A stretch of DNA of 64,000 nt, taken from Phycisphaerales bacterium (GTDB lineage: Bacteria; Planctomycetota; Phycisphaerae; Phycisphaerales; UBA1924). Below are positions 35,666-45,081 of the stretch, one piece after another. The notes below the pieces were generated by a model. It was not told the DNA's origin. It saw only the letters and a list, made by a program, of their open reading frames with translations, and made no database searches. A program made the position numbers and the translations under genes. How positions within the stretch are numbered: the stretch's first letter is position 1; every line of letters starts with the position of its first letter. The stretch covers positions 38,563 to 102,562 of the forward strand of contig JAJDCZ010000007.1 of the NCBI GenBank assembly GCA_029260555.1, given 5' to 3'.

Positions 35666-37393
35666 TTACGGACAGCCCGCATTAAACAAGCTGACGAAAG
35701 CGAAGAAGTCCAGCACATCGACTGCACCATCAGCATTGAAGTCCACAGCAGGATCGCCTGAAGCAAATAACGCTACAAACAGAAAGAAATCACCAACATC
35801 AACAACGCAATCACCGGTGACATCAGCAGGACATGGTTCACCAACGATCAGCAAGGCGGGATCGCTCACTGCAATACAAACGCTACTGGAAACAACGACA
35901 TCATAGGTGCCTGCAAAAAAGGCGTTGACGCTGGCAATGCTGAATGTGGGTTGGTTGGCTCCAGTTATGTCTGCACCATTGAGACGCCACTGGTAGAAAT
36001 AACTGCTCCCATTCTCAGCTTCCACTGTGAAAGTCACAGGCTGACCAGCACAAACGGTTGCGCTCTGAGGTTGAGTGATGATTGTCACAGGAGGTGCCAG
36101 TAAATCACACGACAAAGAGTCTATCAAAGGCAATATGTTCTCATTGACATTCCTTTCATGAAACCCCAGCCGAATGTTGCGCATCCCACCAGGGCACAGA
36201 TGGCAATACGACATCATCGTGCCATCAGAAATACACGCACCCGATGCACAAGTGTCTACAGGTGGGTTCATATCATGCGTATGCGGGGCTCCAAAGTTGT
36301 GCCCGAACTCATGACCTATGACATATGGATCCCAGTTCTGTGAGCTAAAATCAACACTCGGGTACGGGAAAAAACCCGCAAGGTTGGCAGACAATGCATA
36401 ACCTCCGGACACGCCCTGACATAATCCGGGAAGCTCACCCAGACCGCCCCCAAGGTTTTTCCCAGAGAACATATGGGCATCGTTCCGAGGCACAGTATGC
36501 ATGAATAATCGCCAGTAGTTCCTGAACTGTGTGAATTGACGACCAATGATTGTCTGCGTCCACGGATCCTCGGGTGTATCCCACACGCGCAGGAATGTCA
36601 TCTCAAGGCTCGTGTTGAAATCCCTTCGGTAAACCTCTGATGTAGCAGCGATCAGCGTTGCGGCATATGCCGCAGAAGCCTGGATATCCCCGCCAAACAA
36701 ATCGTTGGTAAACTCCCAGTCTGTTTCGATCGCAACTTGCGCCACCCGGCAGGGAGCCGTCGCCCGGTTGTAGGAAACCGCCTGCACTTCAGCATCCTGC
36801 GCTCCCTGGCCTCCCAGCCCATCTGAGTAACAAATGAAAGGCACGAAATCAATCACACCATCGCCAAGCATGGTCAGATCATAAATAACCGGCGGGCGAG
36901 GTTGAGCTGTGGAACCGGTTGAAATCAGATAGGTATGGCCTTCCAGTTCGATGTAGCCATTGACTGTTTCTTTATAGAAAGAGAGGAAAACCGTTGAATC
37001 TGGCGATCCTGCGACCGTGCCACCGAGCAGCACCACATCAGGCTGAGCAATCGAACGATCGCCTTGTGCAGAGCCGACAACGATGCGCGCATCTTGTGCA
37101 AACACACGAATCGGATGGACATCAAGATCCATCAGCTGATTTTGGGCAATCGGAAAATCAATGATCCTGACAGGACCGAAACCACGGAGTTGCTTCACGA
37201 TGTCACGATCCAGACTCAGCAGCACACCCGCTGCGGGCAGGGGTGCTGTAGAACCAATGCTCGCGATATTCAGAGGCGAATCAATAGTTGTCGAGAGTGC
37301 TCTGGCTTGCTGACTCTGAAAAAGAAGGATGATCAGGCAAACAAAAATCGGACCAAATGATCCCGTAACCCGCTTTGAAGCTCTCATCTGCAT
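35666..37393 (-). CDS. secreted adamalysin/reprolysin-like zinc metalloprotease with dockerin-like tail
   Basis: Secreted protease of 575 residues. Signal peptide near residues 13-32 (FVCLIILLFQSQQARA). The zinc site HEFGHNFGAPH is at 361-371, and a Met-turn follows (SDGTMMSYC), so it belongs to the metzincins. An Ig-like domain (about 425-510, VTIITQPQSATVCAGQPVTFTVEA) precedes a C-terminal dockerin-like tail of two aspartate repeats (ADVTGDCVVDVGDF and VDFNADGAVDVLDF) ending GCP. In Phycisphaerae such tails are common and probably bind calcium; their role in sorting is unproved. GGAG lies 7 bases upstream of the ATG. Confidence 0.87.
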   Translation of the reverse strand: MQMRASKRVTGSFGPIFVCLIILLFQSQQARALSTTIDSPLNIASIGSTAPLPAAGVLLSLDRDIVKQLRGFGPVRIIDFPIAQNQLMDLDVHPIRVFAQDARIVVGSAQGDRSIAQPDVVLLGGTVAGSPDSTVFLSFYKETVNGYIELEGHTYLISTGSTAQPRPPVIYDLTMLGDGVIDFVPFICYSDGLGGQGAQDAEVQAVSYNRATAPCRVAQVAIETDWEFTNDLFGGDIQASAAYAATLIAATSEVYRRDFNTSLEMTFLRVWDTPEDPWTQTIIGRQFTQFRNYWRLFMHTVPRNDAHMFSGKNLGGGLGELPGLCQGVSGGYALSANLAGFFPYPSVDFSSQNWDPYVIGHEFGHNFGAPHTHDMNPPVDTCASGACISDGTMMSYCHLCPGGMRNIRLGFHERNVNENILPLIDSLSCDLLAPPVTIITQPQSATVCAGQPVTFTVEAENGSSYFYQWRLNGADITGANQPTFSIASVNAFFAGTYDVVVSSSVCIAVSDPALLIVGEPCPADVTGDCVVDVGDFFLFVALFASGDPAVDFNADGAVDVLDFFAFVSLFNAGCP

Positions 37394-37718
37394 CAGTATT
37401 CTCCATCCGGGTTACAAAACACCTGATACTGCTAAAAAACAGGATTCACACTGCTTGTGACAACATTTGACACTATACCAGAATGCAAGTCTCAAAGTGA
37501 TACTTTTTGTTGATACGGTTATTGAGCACCTGTGCTTTGTACTCAGGCATACTCGCTCAACTGATACATATCGCAAGCACAGTGCAAAACAACCGGGGAC
37601 CAGTCCAAATGGGGGCATCCAATACAGAGATCGCAAGTCTTTCTCTGATCTACACAGATTGTGTGTGTTACTGGCTGGTGGCTGATCGCCCAAGCCGCTC
37701 TGTAGGCGGATAAAAGAA
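37394..37718. other. noncoding stretch before the att site
   Basis: About 325 bases with no believable gene. It must hold the promoter of the metalloprotease, but no convincing promoter could be picked by eye. A 118-codon frame over it runs into the tRNA fragment and has no protein-like features. Confidence 0.5.
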
Positions 37719-37760
37719 AGCGGGTGATCGGAGTCGAACCGACGACATTCAGCTTGGGAA
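37719..37760 (-). other. displaced 3' half of tRNA-Gly(CCC), attachment site
   Basis: On the minus strand this is a correct tRNA 3' half: anticodon loop TTCCCAA (anticodon CCC), 3' strand of the anticodon stem GCTGA, variable loop ATGTC, T-arm GTCGG-TTCGACT-CCGAT, acceptor strand CACCCGC and discriminator T. U73 fits glycine tRNAs. The D-arm, the 5' acceptor strand and the 5' anticodon stem TCAGC are missing. The sequence stops matching a tRNA exactly at the anticodon loop, which is where many tyrosine integrases cross over. The fragment's 5' side faces right, so the inserted element lies to the right. Confidence 0.88.
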
Positions 37761-37771
37761 CGCCCCAAGCT
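37751..37771. repeat. inverted repeat at att core
   Basis: Arms AGCTTGGG and CCCAAGCT with five bases between. One arm is the tRNA anticodon loop/stem, the other is element DNA. This fits the two inverted core-binding sites of a tyrosine recombinase around its overlap region. It is the left-hand core site of the element in this window. Confidence 0.65.
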
Positions 37772-37920
37772 TCAGCTCCGAAACGCGTAAACGACGATAC
37801 GACCAAGGCTTGCGGATTGCAAGTGATGCGGGCTTTGCGGCAGATCGGGCCGATTTGCGGGCGGAGCGCGGTGTAAGCGACATCTACACCGCGCAACACC
37901 GCGCTCGATTCGTCGGTTCG

Positions 37921-38811
37921 TCAGTCGTAGGCCGCGAGGTCCTTCTCGCGTTGTTCGAGCCGCCAAGTGCTGAACGAGTCGGGGTCGATACGGCGTGCGT
38001 GACCGGTCTTGCCGTTCGTGCTGATCTTGCCCTCATTCGCGGCCTTTGTGACGCGTGCCTTGGCCTGGGGCAGGGTGAGGCCGGAGACATCCGACAGCAG
38101 CAGGCGACCGGCATCGGTGACACGGAGCCATTCGGCTGGCTTGGATTCGATCATGATGCCGCCGGGGAATGCTCGCATCAGGTCAAACTCGAATCCATCG
38201 GGGCCAAGCGTTGCGTGTTCCGCAAGGGCCGCCGTCCTCGGTGGCGATTGGGGTGACCAGATGCCCGGGGTTGGGGCCGAGCCAACGGTGAGCAGCAGTG
38301 GGGACGATGATGCGTTCAGGCGGGCGGAGTTGGATAGACCGACCTGAGCGCCCTCCCGTGCCAATCCGCATGCGAGGAACACTTCGGACTCACCATTGGA
38401 TGCGGCAATGGTGCCGACGAGCACCACGCGATCCGGGACATCCTCGATGACAGAGCCGGACGCTCCGATGGCTCGCGCGATGACTTCTGCCAGCCCGAGC
38501 AGGCAGAACTGCCATTGGGCGAAGTTTGACGGCTCGAGTAGCACGAGGCCACAACCATTCAGGCAGCGGTGTAGGCAGACCATTCTGCCCGGCTCCTTCG
38601 GGTGCTCGATGACGCCGGTGTTCTCGATCGTACATTCATGATCGCAATCGTCGTTGACGATGGTGTTGGCCATACTGCCGTTGACGAGGATACCCATAGT
38701 GACGAGCCGTTCAATCTCGGCGTCCGGCCATGACCGGACATCGCGTCCGGTGAGCACGCCGTCGAGGAGGATCTCGGCTCGGTTCAACAACTCGACCAAC
38801 ACATCAGCCAC
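37921..38811 (-). CDS. unknown protein with cysteine cluster and C-terminal HTH-like region
   Basis: Not recognised, 296 residues. A possible zinc-binding cluster lies at about residues 55-85 (CDHEC ... MVCLHRCLNGCG). The middle (about 100-150) is hydrophobic to neutral. The C-terminus (SGLTLPQAKARVTKAANEGKIS... RRIDPDSFSTW) looks like a helix-turn-helix with a following wing, as in excisionase or regulator domains. It overlaps the upstream unknown gene by 8 bases, so they form a two-gene unit. It is the last gene before the att site. The sequence gives no direct function. Confidence 0.7.
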   Translation of the reverse strand: MADVLVELLNRAEILLDGVLTGRDVRSWPDAEIERLVTMGILVNGSMANTIVNDDCDHECTIENTGVIEHPKEPGRMVCLHRCLNGCGLVLLEPSNFAQWQFCLLGLAEVIARAIGASGSVIEDVPDRVVLVGTIAASNGESEVFLACGLAREGAQVGLSNSARLNASSSPLLLTVGSAPTPGIWSPQSPPRTAALAEHATLGPDGFEFDLMRAFPGGIMIESKPAEWLRVTDAGRLLLSDVSGLTLPQAKARVTKAANEGKISTNGKTGHARRIDPDSFSTWRLEQREKDLAAYD

Positions 38812-39964
38812 GCGCGATCCCCCATTCCTTGAGGTACTTCTTGGCCACGGCGTCCTTGCCGGTGTCCTTGAGATTGCAGCGATCGGGGTATGTGACTACA
38901 AAGGTCAGTGGCTTGCCGGGCCGACCGTTGGTACCACGGAACCGCATAGAGATTTTCGCTTGCGAGACTTGGAGTTCGGACAGGGGGAAGTTCGTGGTGT
39001 TGACCGCTGCTTCGATCAGCGAGTGGATGTTCGGCACACCTCCGGTCGGTCGCGCAGAGAGCACGAGGCGGCGATAGCCCTTGCCGGGCAGATCGAACCG
39101 CATCAGGCGGATCTCTGTCGATTCAATGTTGTCGGCAGGGTCTGTCTTGAACGATACATTCCGGTCTTTGAGCACGGCCAGGTCGTAGGGCGGGCGCTGA
39201 TTGGGCGCTGGCAGTTTCGTGAGCCCAAGCATGGTCTTGCAGAACACTTCCGCGATGGCTTCCTTCTCCGTCTTGTTGCCCTTGCCGAACATCTTGAGCA
39301 TGCCGTCCTCGGGTTGATAGACGAATATGATCTCCGTTGCGGTCCGGCGTGTGTGTCGCTTGAATTGGCCACTCTCGTCAAAGCCGAGGTCGGTCTTGGG
39401 ATAGTCCTCGGGGAATGCAAAGCAACAGAATCGCTCGGGATCCCGGCGATCGAGCGTCTCGATGTGGCAACGCTGACCCCGTCCTTGCTCCTTGAACAGG
39501 GCTCGAAGCCCCTTGCTGAGCTTGTCGCGGTCATCGGTGACTTGGAGCCGCTCGCCGACGAACCAGCTTCTCCATCGGCTCTCGGCGAACCGATCCATTT
39601 CGTTGCAGCTCGATACCGTGTCGATGAGATCGCGGTCTTCGATCAGAGCGAGCATCGCACGCTCGAAGTCGTTGGCCATCTCGTCGATCTGGGCTGCCCA
39701 TGGGTGATCCCAGAATGACGCCTCTTCGAAGATCAGGCGGGAGCCGCCGTCGGTGGCCAGCTCGTTGACCTGATTGAAGTCGGTTTCGACTGCTTCACGC
39801 TCCGACGCCGACAGCTCGTCCAGAGCTTCCATGATTGGCTTGGGATCGTGATTGTCCAACTCTTTCCAGCCAAAAGCGCCGAGCAGTTCACGCTGATCGA
39901 AGTACCGCTTCAAGAGCGGGTTGGAGATGTTGCGGATGAGTTTCTTCGGCGAGTATTGAGGCAT
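38804..39964 (-). CDS. unknown 386-residue protein, partner of the gene at 37921
   Basis: Not recognised. An acidic, helical N-terminal half (about 1-170) is followed by a second half rich in beta strands (TEIIFVYQPEDGMLKMFGKGNKTEKEAIAEVFCKTMLG, GYRRLVLSARPTGG) ending in a basic helix. No TM segment, nuclease or NTPase motif is seen. The ATG at 39964 has GGAGGA about 9 bases upstream, which decides it over a codon at 40012. It is separated by 194 bases from the PD-(D/E)XK gene, so it probably has its own promoter and forms a separate pair with the next gene. Confidence 0.72.
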   Translation of the reverse strand: MPQYSPKKLIRNISNPLLKRYFDQRELLGAFGWKELDNHDPKPIMEALDELSASEREAVETDFNQVNELATDGGSRLIFEEASFWDHPWAAQIDEMANDFERAMLALIEDRDLIDTVSSCNEMDRFAESRWRSWFVGERLQVTDDRDKLSKGLRALFKEQGRGQRCHIETLDRRDPERFCCFAFPEDYPKTDLGFDESGQFKRHTRRTATEIIFVYQPEDGMLKMFGKGNKTEKEAIAEVFCKTMLGLTKLPAPNQRPPYDLAVLKDRNVSFKTDPADNIESTEIRLMRFDLPGKGYRRLVLSARPTGGVPNIHSLIEAAVNTTNFPLSELQVSQAKISMRFRGTNGRPGKPLTFVVTYPDRCNLKDTGKDAVAKKYLKEWGIARG

Positions 39965-40158
39965 TCGATGCGTCCTCCGTAACGCGGCAATCCATGCATG
40001 GCATGGTTCCATCTGTGGACCTTCAATCTTAGACTTGGATTCGTGTGTTGTTATGGATAACTGGTTTCATCGACAAGTCGCGCAATCCGCCACCTCCGAG
40101 GCGAAACGAGTAATCCACAGGGATGAGCCATTTTCAGGCGGCACGCCACAATACTGAG

Positions 40159-41262
40159 TTATTCGATCCCCCAAACCACCTTCAGGCGATCGACTGTGTG
40201 CTGCCACTTCTTGGCACGGGGCTTGGCCGCCGAGTTCTGATTCCCGAAGAACCCCTTTTCTCGCACAGCTTCCGTGATCGGCACGGTCTTAATCCATTTC
40301 ACGCGGACGAAGTGCTCGGCGTTGTCAGAGTTCTTTGCCATCGTGGTGTGGTTGGCAGCCTTGACCGGGAGCGAGGCGATAGGCACGCGCTGCCCGGAAC
40401 CATTGTCGACCATGAACTCATCGATCGGAACCACCTGATCGACGACCTCAGCAACACCAACATACCCAACACCTCCAGGGATGTTGACCCAGACTCGGCC
40501 GCCAGGCTTCAGCAAACCGAGGGAACGGGAGTACCACAGACCACCTCCGGCGGAGATGAAGCCGTACTTGCGTGCCTCCTCCCAGTCACGATTATCGTCC
40601 GCACCAAATGATGCGTAGTACTCACCATTCCAAGGCTTCTTCTCGCGCTTCGCCTCGACACGGGCCTCGATCTGGACGGGGTCAGCGAGCCACGCTCTCG
40701 AAAGGTACTCGTTCTCACCATCCCGAAAAACGCGGAAGAACACAGCGTTGATATCGACGCCGTATGCTTCAGCTAGATAGGTGATGATCCGTTCGGAGCT
40801 GTCGTCAAGTTCGCTCGCTACGAGCACAAGTTTGTGTGACTCATTCAAGTTCTCGGGGAGGCTCTCGTCCCCGAATCGATCGCGGAATGCTTCGTCGAGC
40901 GAGGTTGTCCTGTGCTCGGGCAAGTATTTCACGAGATACGAATCAAAGATCGAAGCGATATCATCGTCTTCCAACTCCCGCACCCAAGAGCCGTAATCCA
41001 GCAGCTGCGCCACGACCTCTCTCGGTGTTCTGTCACGCTTGAGTTCAATGACGACGAGCTGTCCTTCGGAATCGAGGGCAAGCAGATCAATGAACTTGTC
41101 GTAGGCTGTCCGGACTTGACGACCGATCAGGAGAAGGCCTGGGTCGATGACGGAGACATCATCAGCGAGAACAGTCTCCAGCCGTTGTTCGCTGTCCATA
41201 CGCGAATAGCCAATGGGTTCTAGTGTCTCGCCGAGCTTCCAGATTCCTACTTCGATTGGCAT
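40159..41262 (-). CDS. PD-(D/E)XK nuclease-like protein (NucS/DUF91-like N-terminal domain)
   Basis: A 367-residue protein. The N-terminal half has the NucS/DUF91 pattern: IGRQVRTAYDKFIDLLALDSEGQLVVIELKRD, in which the aspartate and the ExK (IELKRD) form a PD-(D/E)XK site, then VVAQLLDYGSWV. The C-terminal half is unassigned (EEARKYGFISAGGGLWYSRSL and GVGYVGVAEVVDQ). AGGAGG lies 5 bases before the ATG at 41262. It begins 14 bases after the metallopeptidase gene, so it belongs to the restriction operon, perhaps as an accessory nuclease. Confidence 0.75.
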   Translation of the reverse strand: MPIEVGIWKLGETLEPIGYSRMDSEQRLETVLADDVSVIDPGLLLIGRQVRTAYDKFIDLLALDSEGQLVVIELKRDRTPREVVAQLLDYGSWVRELEDDDIASIFDSYLVKYLPEHRTTSLDEAFRDRFGDESLPENLNESHKLVLVASELDDSSERIITYLAEAYGVDINAVFFRVFRDGENEYLSRAWLADPVQIEARVEAKREKKPWNGEYYASFGADDNRDWEEARKYGFISAGGGLWYSRSLGLLKPGGRVWVNIPGGVGYVGVAEVVDQVVPIDEFMVDNGSGQRVPIASLPVKAANHTTMAKNSDNAEHFVRVKWIKTVPITEAVREKGFFGNQNSAAKPRAKKWQHTVDRLKVVWGIE

Positions 41263-41276
41263 CATTGCCTCCTGAC

Positions 41277-42005
41277 TCAATACGACCAATTCTCATGAGC
41301 AAGCGGTGCTTGGTTTAGTTCATCACGGTGAACACGCCATGCTGGCATAAAGCGATCCATAAGTTTGCGGAATCGATCTGAATGATGCCGCTCGTGCAAG
41401 TGCACCAACTCGTGGACCAGAATGTAGCTGACGCAATTGCTCGATTTCTTTGCAAGCTCCAGATTTATCCAAATCCGGCTTGCATCGATATTGCAGCTAC
41501 CCCATTTAGTCTTCATCCGTTTGATGTAGTACGATGGCGCTTCCACGCCAATTACCTCTTCCCACTGTGGAGCAATTTCTTGAATATGCTCTCGTAGCCT
41601 CGCTCGATGCCATTCTTGCAAGACTGCCTCACGACCACTGCGATCCGTTTGGGGTCTGATCCTCAGAAGTAACTTCCGATTGTTTTTGATTTCTACACAT
41701 GGGGCCTCATCAGCCTCTTCTACGGTGAGAAGATACCTATGCCCCGATACATAATGACTCTCGCCGCTCACCATTGATCGCTCTGATTGCCGATCCTGTT
41801 CCGCAAATGCCGTTTGCCTGCGACGAATCCAGCCTAACCTCGAGACGACTGCAAGCCGGATCGCCTCGTCATTCATAGAGGCAGGCGCAGCAACACGAAC
41901 TCGTCCATCAGGTGGATAGACGCCGAGGTGGAGATTCTTGATGTCCTTCTTTACGACATCGATGAACATCCCCCCTACTTTAAGTTGTTGATCTTCAGTA
42001 CTCAC
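41277..42005 (-). CDS. SprT/M48-type (YgjP, DUF45) zinc metallopeptidase
   Basis: A YgjP-like protein of 242 residues. The zinc motif HELVHLHERHH (HExxH at 198-202) and the block TKWGSCNIDASRIWINLELAKKSSNCVSYILVHE are typical of the family. GTG start inside the end of hsdR (11-base overlap). Genes of this family often travel with type I restriction systems; why is not known. An ATG at 41969 is an alternative start. It is co-translated with hsdR and precedes the nuclease-like gene. Confidence 0.88.
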   Translation of the reverse strand: MSTEDQQLKVGGMFIDVVKKDIKNLHLGVYPPDGRVRVAAPASMNDEAIRLAVVSRLGWIRRRQTAFAEQDRQSERSMVSGESHYVSGHRYLLTVEEADEAPCVEIKNNRKLLLRIRPQTDRSGREAVLQEWHRARLREHIQEIAPQWEEVIGVEAPSYYIKRMKTKWGSCNIDASRIWINLELAKKSSNCVSYILVHELVHLHERHHSDRFRKLMDRFMPAWRVHRDELNQAPLAHENWSY

Positions 42006-45000
42006 GCTGATTCTTCACTAGTTCAAAAATTCGTTCAATATGTTCTGCATCGTTTCCTAGCACGGCTTTTATAGCTAATCGAACTTCTCTCTCCTTGAAC
42101 CTGTTGCCTCGCCACCCTGCCTTCTTGACATTTCGTATGGAAATATCCACACGGCCTGCCACTTTCTCGTCGCTGTTGAGATTGTCGTACAGAGCCCGAC
42201 GGGCCGGGGTATTCATCGCTACAGGATATGACGCTCCTGCATCTGGTGTGCTTATGCACCTGGTAAGTTCGACAATCCGTTCCAGATACACTTTGTAGTC
42301 GATCGCCCGCTGCTTCCGTTCCTGAACGAGTGCTTCGAGCAACTCCGACATCTTCTCGTAGTACTTAGGGTTCACGACAAGCTCGTCGATGATCAGCTTT
42401 CGGACATTGTTTTCGATCGTCTCTGCGATAGCATCTTCATTCGTGCGAATATCCTCAGGCAACGCATTTATGGCGTCTTCGCCTCGTTCAACAATCAACT
42501 CGACAAGTGTCATGTCCTCGAAGGCTGACAGTTTCACACTCTCTTCTGCGCGGATATAGGTGTCGAGCAAGTGTCGCATGGCTGGCTCATAAAGCTTCAT
42601 ATCAATATAGTCGCCACTTGCAAGCTTTACTTCCTCGCGGACTTTCTCGTAGTGTGTGACTTCGTTCTTGATCTCTTCCTTTTCCTTTGTCGTATATCCC
42701 GCCTCTTCCATCTCATTTGCGAGGTTCGCGTAAGCCCGTAGGAATGCACCGGCAAGCTTGTAAAGAGCAATGCGCTTCGGCTCGTTATCTTTGAGGGTAT
42801 TCGAACTCGCATCATCTGGAGTGCAGAAGAAGCGTAGATATGCCCTTGTATCCTTTGGCGACATTACTGGTTCACATAGTGCTTTTATCGATTCTCGGAT
42901 TTCCTCAAGTCGTTCACGCCCTTTGATAAGGCGATTCTTGAGGAGGCCTTCCACATCCTCTGCATCAAACTTGTCGAATGCTTCTCCGGTATAATCCTTC
43001 ATCGATGCTTCTAGCGACTTGAACAGGTCTTTGTAATCGATGACATAGCCATACTCCTTATCATCGCCATCAAGACGATTCACGCGACATATGGCTTGAA
43101 ACAAACCGTGGTCGCCCATTTGCTTGTCGATATAGAGATAGGTCGCAGGCGGAGCATCAAATCCGGTGAGGAGCTTGTCCACGACAATGAGAATTTTCAT
43201 TTGCCCGGGCTTTTCGATAAACTGTTTCTTCACTTCCTTCTCGTAAAGTTCCACCTTCCCAGAAGCCGCATCTTCCGGTTCATCGAAGTGGGCCGCGAGC
43301 ATCTTCCGGTATATTTCGTACTGTAGCAGCTTCTGAGTGTGCCCCTCGCCTGACTCTTCCCCCTTAATTGTTGCAGCTGACGGCACATACGAAGTCACGA
43401 TACCGCACTTGTTGGCCAAGTCTGATCGCTGAAACATTTCAAAGAACCGGCATGCCGAATAAATGCTGTCGCACACAAGGAGTGCATTGCCGTGACCACT
43501 CTTGAGCCGGTCACGCGTCTCCATGTCCAACAGAATGTCTGCCACGATTTTTTCAAGACGATCTTTACAACTAAGCACTTTCTGCATCGTGCCCCACCGC
43601 TGTTTGAGTTGCGCCTTGGCAAGATCAGTCAGGCCTCGTGTTTTGGCATCAAACCATTGGTCAATTTTATCTTGGGATATGATATTCTGGTCGATATCTC
43701 GGGCTTCGTATCTCAGATCCAGTACCACGCCGTCATTGACCGCCTCGTCATACTTGTAGGTGTGGATGTACGGACCAAACACTTCAATGCTCTTTTTCTT
43801 GTCCTTCTTCAGTAGAGGCGTGCCAGTAAATCCGATAAGCATTGCCCCCGGAAGAATCGCCTTCACTGCTTCGTGCAACTTGCCTGACTGGGTGCGATGG
43901 CATTCGTCAACAAAGACAAACATCTCGCCTTTTGCATGGAAACCGGCCGGAAGATTCGCCTTGATGTCTTTGATGAATGCATCAATATCGCCCTCTTCCG
44001 ATGCACCAAACTTGTGCACAAGGGAGCACATCAGCCACTCATCGCTCGCGTTAAGCACGCTTACCAAGTCGGAGCCGCTCTTCGTGCGATAGATGTCCTC
44101 GTCAATGCCCTTAAACACTTTTTCAATTTGCTCGTCCAGTTCTGTACGATCCGTGATTATCAGGACACGCGAGTTCTTGACATGCTCACGAATCCATTTA
44201 GCCAGCCAGACCATAGTGAGACTCTTGCCACTGCCCTGAGTATGCCAAATGACCCCACCTTCACGCCTGCCAACATGATCCTGGGCCGCATGTACCCCAA
44301 AGTACTGATTATGGCGACATGTCTTTTTGGTGCCCGCATCGAACACGATGAAATCGTGGATAATCTCAAGAAAACGCTCCGGACGGCACAGATGTGATAG
44401 GCCACGCAACAACGGGTCGTCTTCGCCACTTTCCCCGCCGGGCTCCTTCCATTGCAGCCAATACTTCTCCCGTGTCTCAATAACGCCATATCGCAAGCCT
44501 TCGGTGTTATTGCCTGCCATGATCAGTTGCACCGTAGCAAAGAACGGTCTTATGAATTCCGGCTTCTGATTGTCGAGGTTCTGCCGAATTCCTTCGGATA
44601 ACGAGACAGTCGAACGCTTCAGCTCCAAGACGCCGAGCGCAATGCCGTTCACATAGAGAACAATGTCGGGGCGTTTGGCGTTCACACCCGCGATCGACAC
44701 CTCCTCTGCCACGCCGAAGTCGTTGTTATTTGGATTCTTCCAGTCAATGAGCCAAACAGTCTGGTTTGCTGCGCTGATCTCTGGCTTCACCTTCACGCCA
44801 TATCGCAGCAGCCCATAGACCGCTCTGTTCGCGTCGTAGAGCGTCCGACTACCTGTGACGGCGAGAGCCTTCTCCAATTCCTCGAGCACCTTCTTGATGA
44901 CCGTTTCGTCGTGCCCTTGGCGTGCAAGCCACTTCCCGAGAAGACCTGGCTCTACATTGCTGTTGCCGTCCCGACTCTTCCAGTCGCCCAGATAGGTGTA

Positions 45001-45081
45001 CTTGAGAGGGCCGGTGGCATCCTGAAACTGAGCGAGCACAGCTTGTTGAGTTTTGATTTCGCGTTCGCCTACTCCACTCAT
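41995..45081 (-). CDS. hsdR: type I restriction enzyme, R (endonuclease/translocase) subunit
   Basis: Motor and nuclease subunit, 1028 residues. The PD-(D/E)XK nuclease site is RPDIVLYVNGIALGVLELKRS (D139, E153, K155). Superfamily 2 helicase motifs follow: Walker A TQGSGKS (281-287), DECH box (392-395), GFTGTPLL (motif III) and the motif V/VI region DKLLTGFDAPP and QAICRVNR. A C-terminal helical region binds the methylase complex. The ATG at 45081 overlaps the stop of the DUF4209-like gene (ATGA). Confidence 0.95.
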   Translation of the reverse strand: MSGVGEREIKTQQAVLAQFQDATGPLKYTYLGDWKSRDGNSNVEPGLLGKWLARQGHDETVIKKVLEELEKALAVTGSRTLYDANRAVYGLLRYGVKVKPEISAANQTVWLIDWKNPNNNDFGVAEEVSIAGVNAKRPDIVLYVNGIALGVLELKRSTVSLSEGIRQNLDNQKPEFIRPFFATVQLIMAGNNTEGLRYGVIETREKYWLQWKEPGGESGEDDPLLRGLSHLCRPERFLEIIHDFIVFDAGTKKTCRHNQYFGVHAAQDHVGRREGGVIWHTQGSGKSLTMVWLAKWIREHVKNSRVLIITDRTELDEQIEKVFKGIDEDIYRTKSGSDLVSVLNASDEWLMCSLVHKFGASEEGDIDAFIKDIKANLPAGFHAKGEMFVFVDECHRTQSGKLHEAVKAILPGAMLIGFTGTPLLKKDKKKSIEVFGPYIHTYKYDEAVNDGVVLDLRYEARDIDQNIISQDKIDQWFDAKTRGLTDLAKAQLKQRWGTMQKVLSCKDRLEKIVADILLDMETRDRLKSGHGNALLVCDSIYSACRFFEMFQRSDLANKCGIVTSYVPSAATIKGEESGEGHTQKLLQYEIYRKMLAAHFDEPEDAASGKVELYEKEVKKQFIEKPGQMKILIVVDKLLTGFDAPPATYLYIDKQMGDHGLFQAICRVNRLDGDDKEYGYVIDYKDLFKSLEASMKDYTGEAFDKFDAEDVEGLLKNRLIKGRERLEEIRESIKALCEPVMSPKDTRAYLRFFCTPDDASSNTLKDNEPKRIALYKLAGAFLRAYANLANEMEEAGYTTKEKEEIKNEVTHYEKVREEVKLASGDYIDMKLYEPAMRHLLDTYIRAEESVKLSAFEDMTLVELIVERGEDAINALPEDIRTNEDAIAETIENNVRKLIIDELVVNPKYYEKMSELLEALVQERKQRAIDYKVYLERIVELTRCISTPDAGASYPVAMNTPARRALYDNLNSDEKVAGRVDISIRNVKKAGWRGNRFKEREVRLAIKAVLGNDAEHIERIFELVKNQREY

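Noticed and set aside
37412..37768. A 118-codon minus-strand frame
   Set aside because: It covers the tRNA-Gly fragment and noncoding DNA and has no protein-like pattern; it is chance.
37719..37800. A complete tRNA-Gly gene
   Set aside because: The sequence right of the anticodon loop cannot form the D-arm, the 5' acceptor strand or the 5' anticodon stem; only the 3' half is present.
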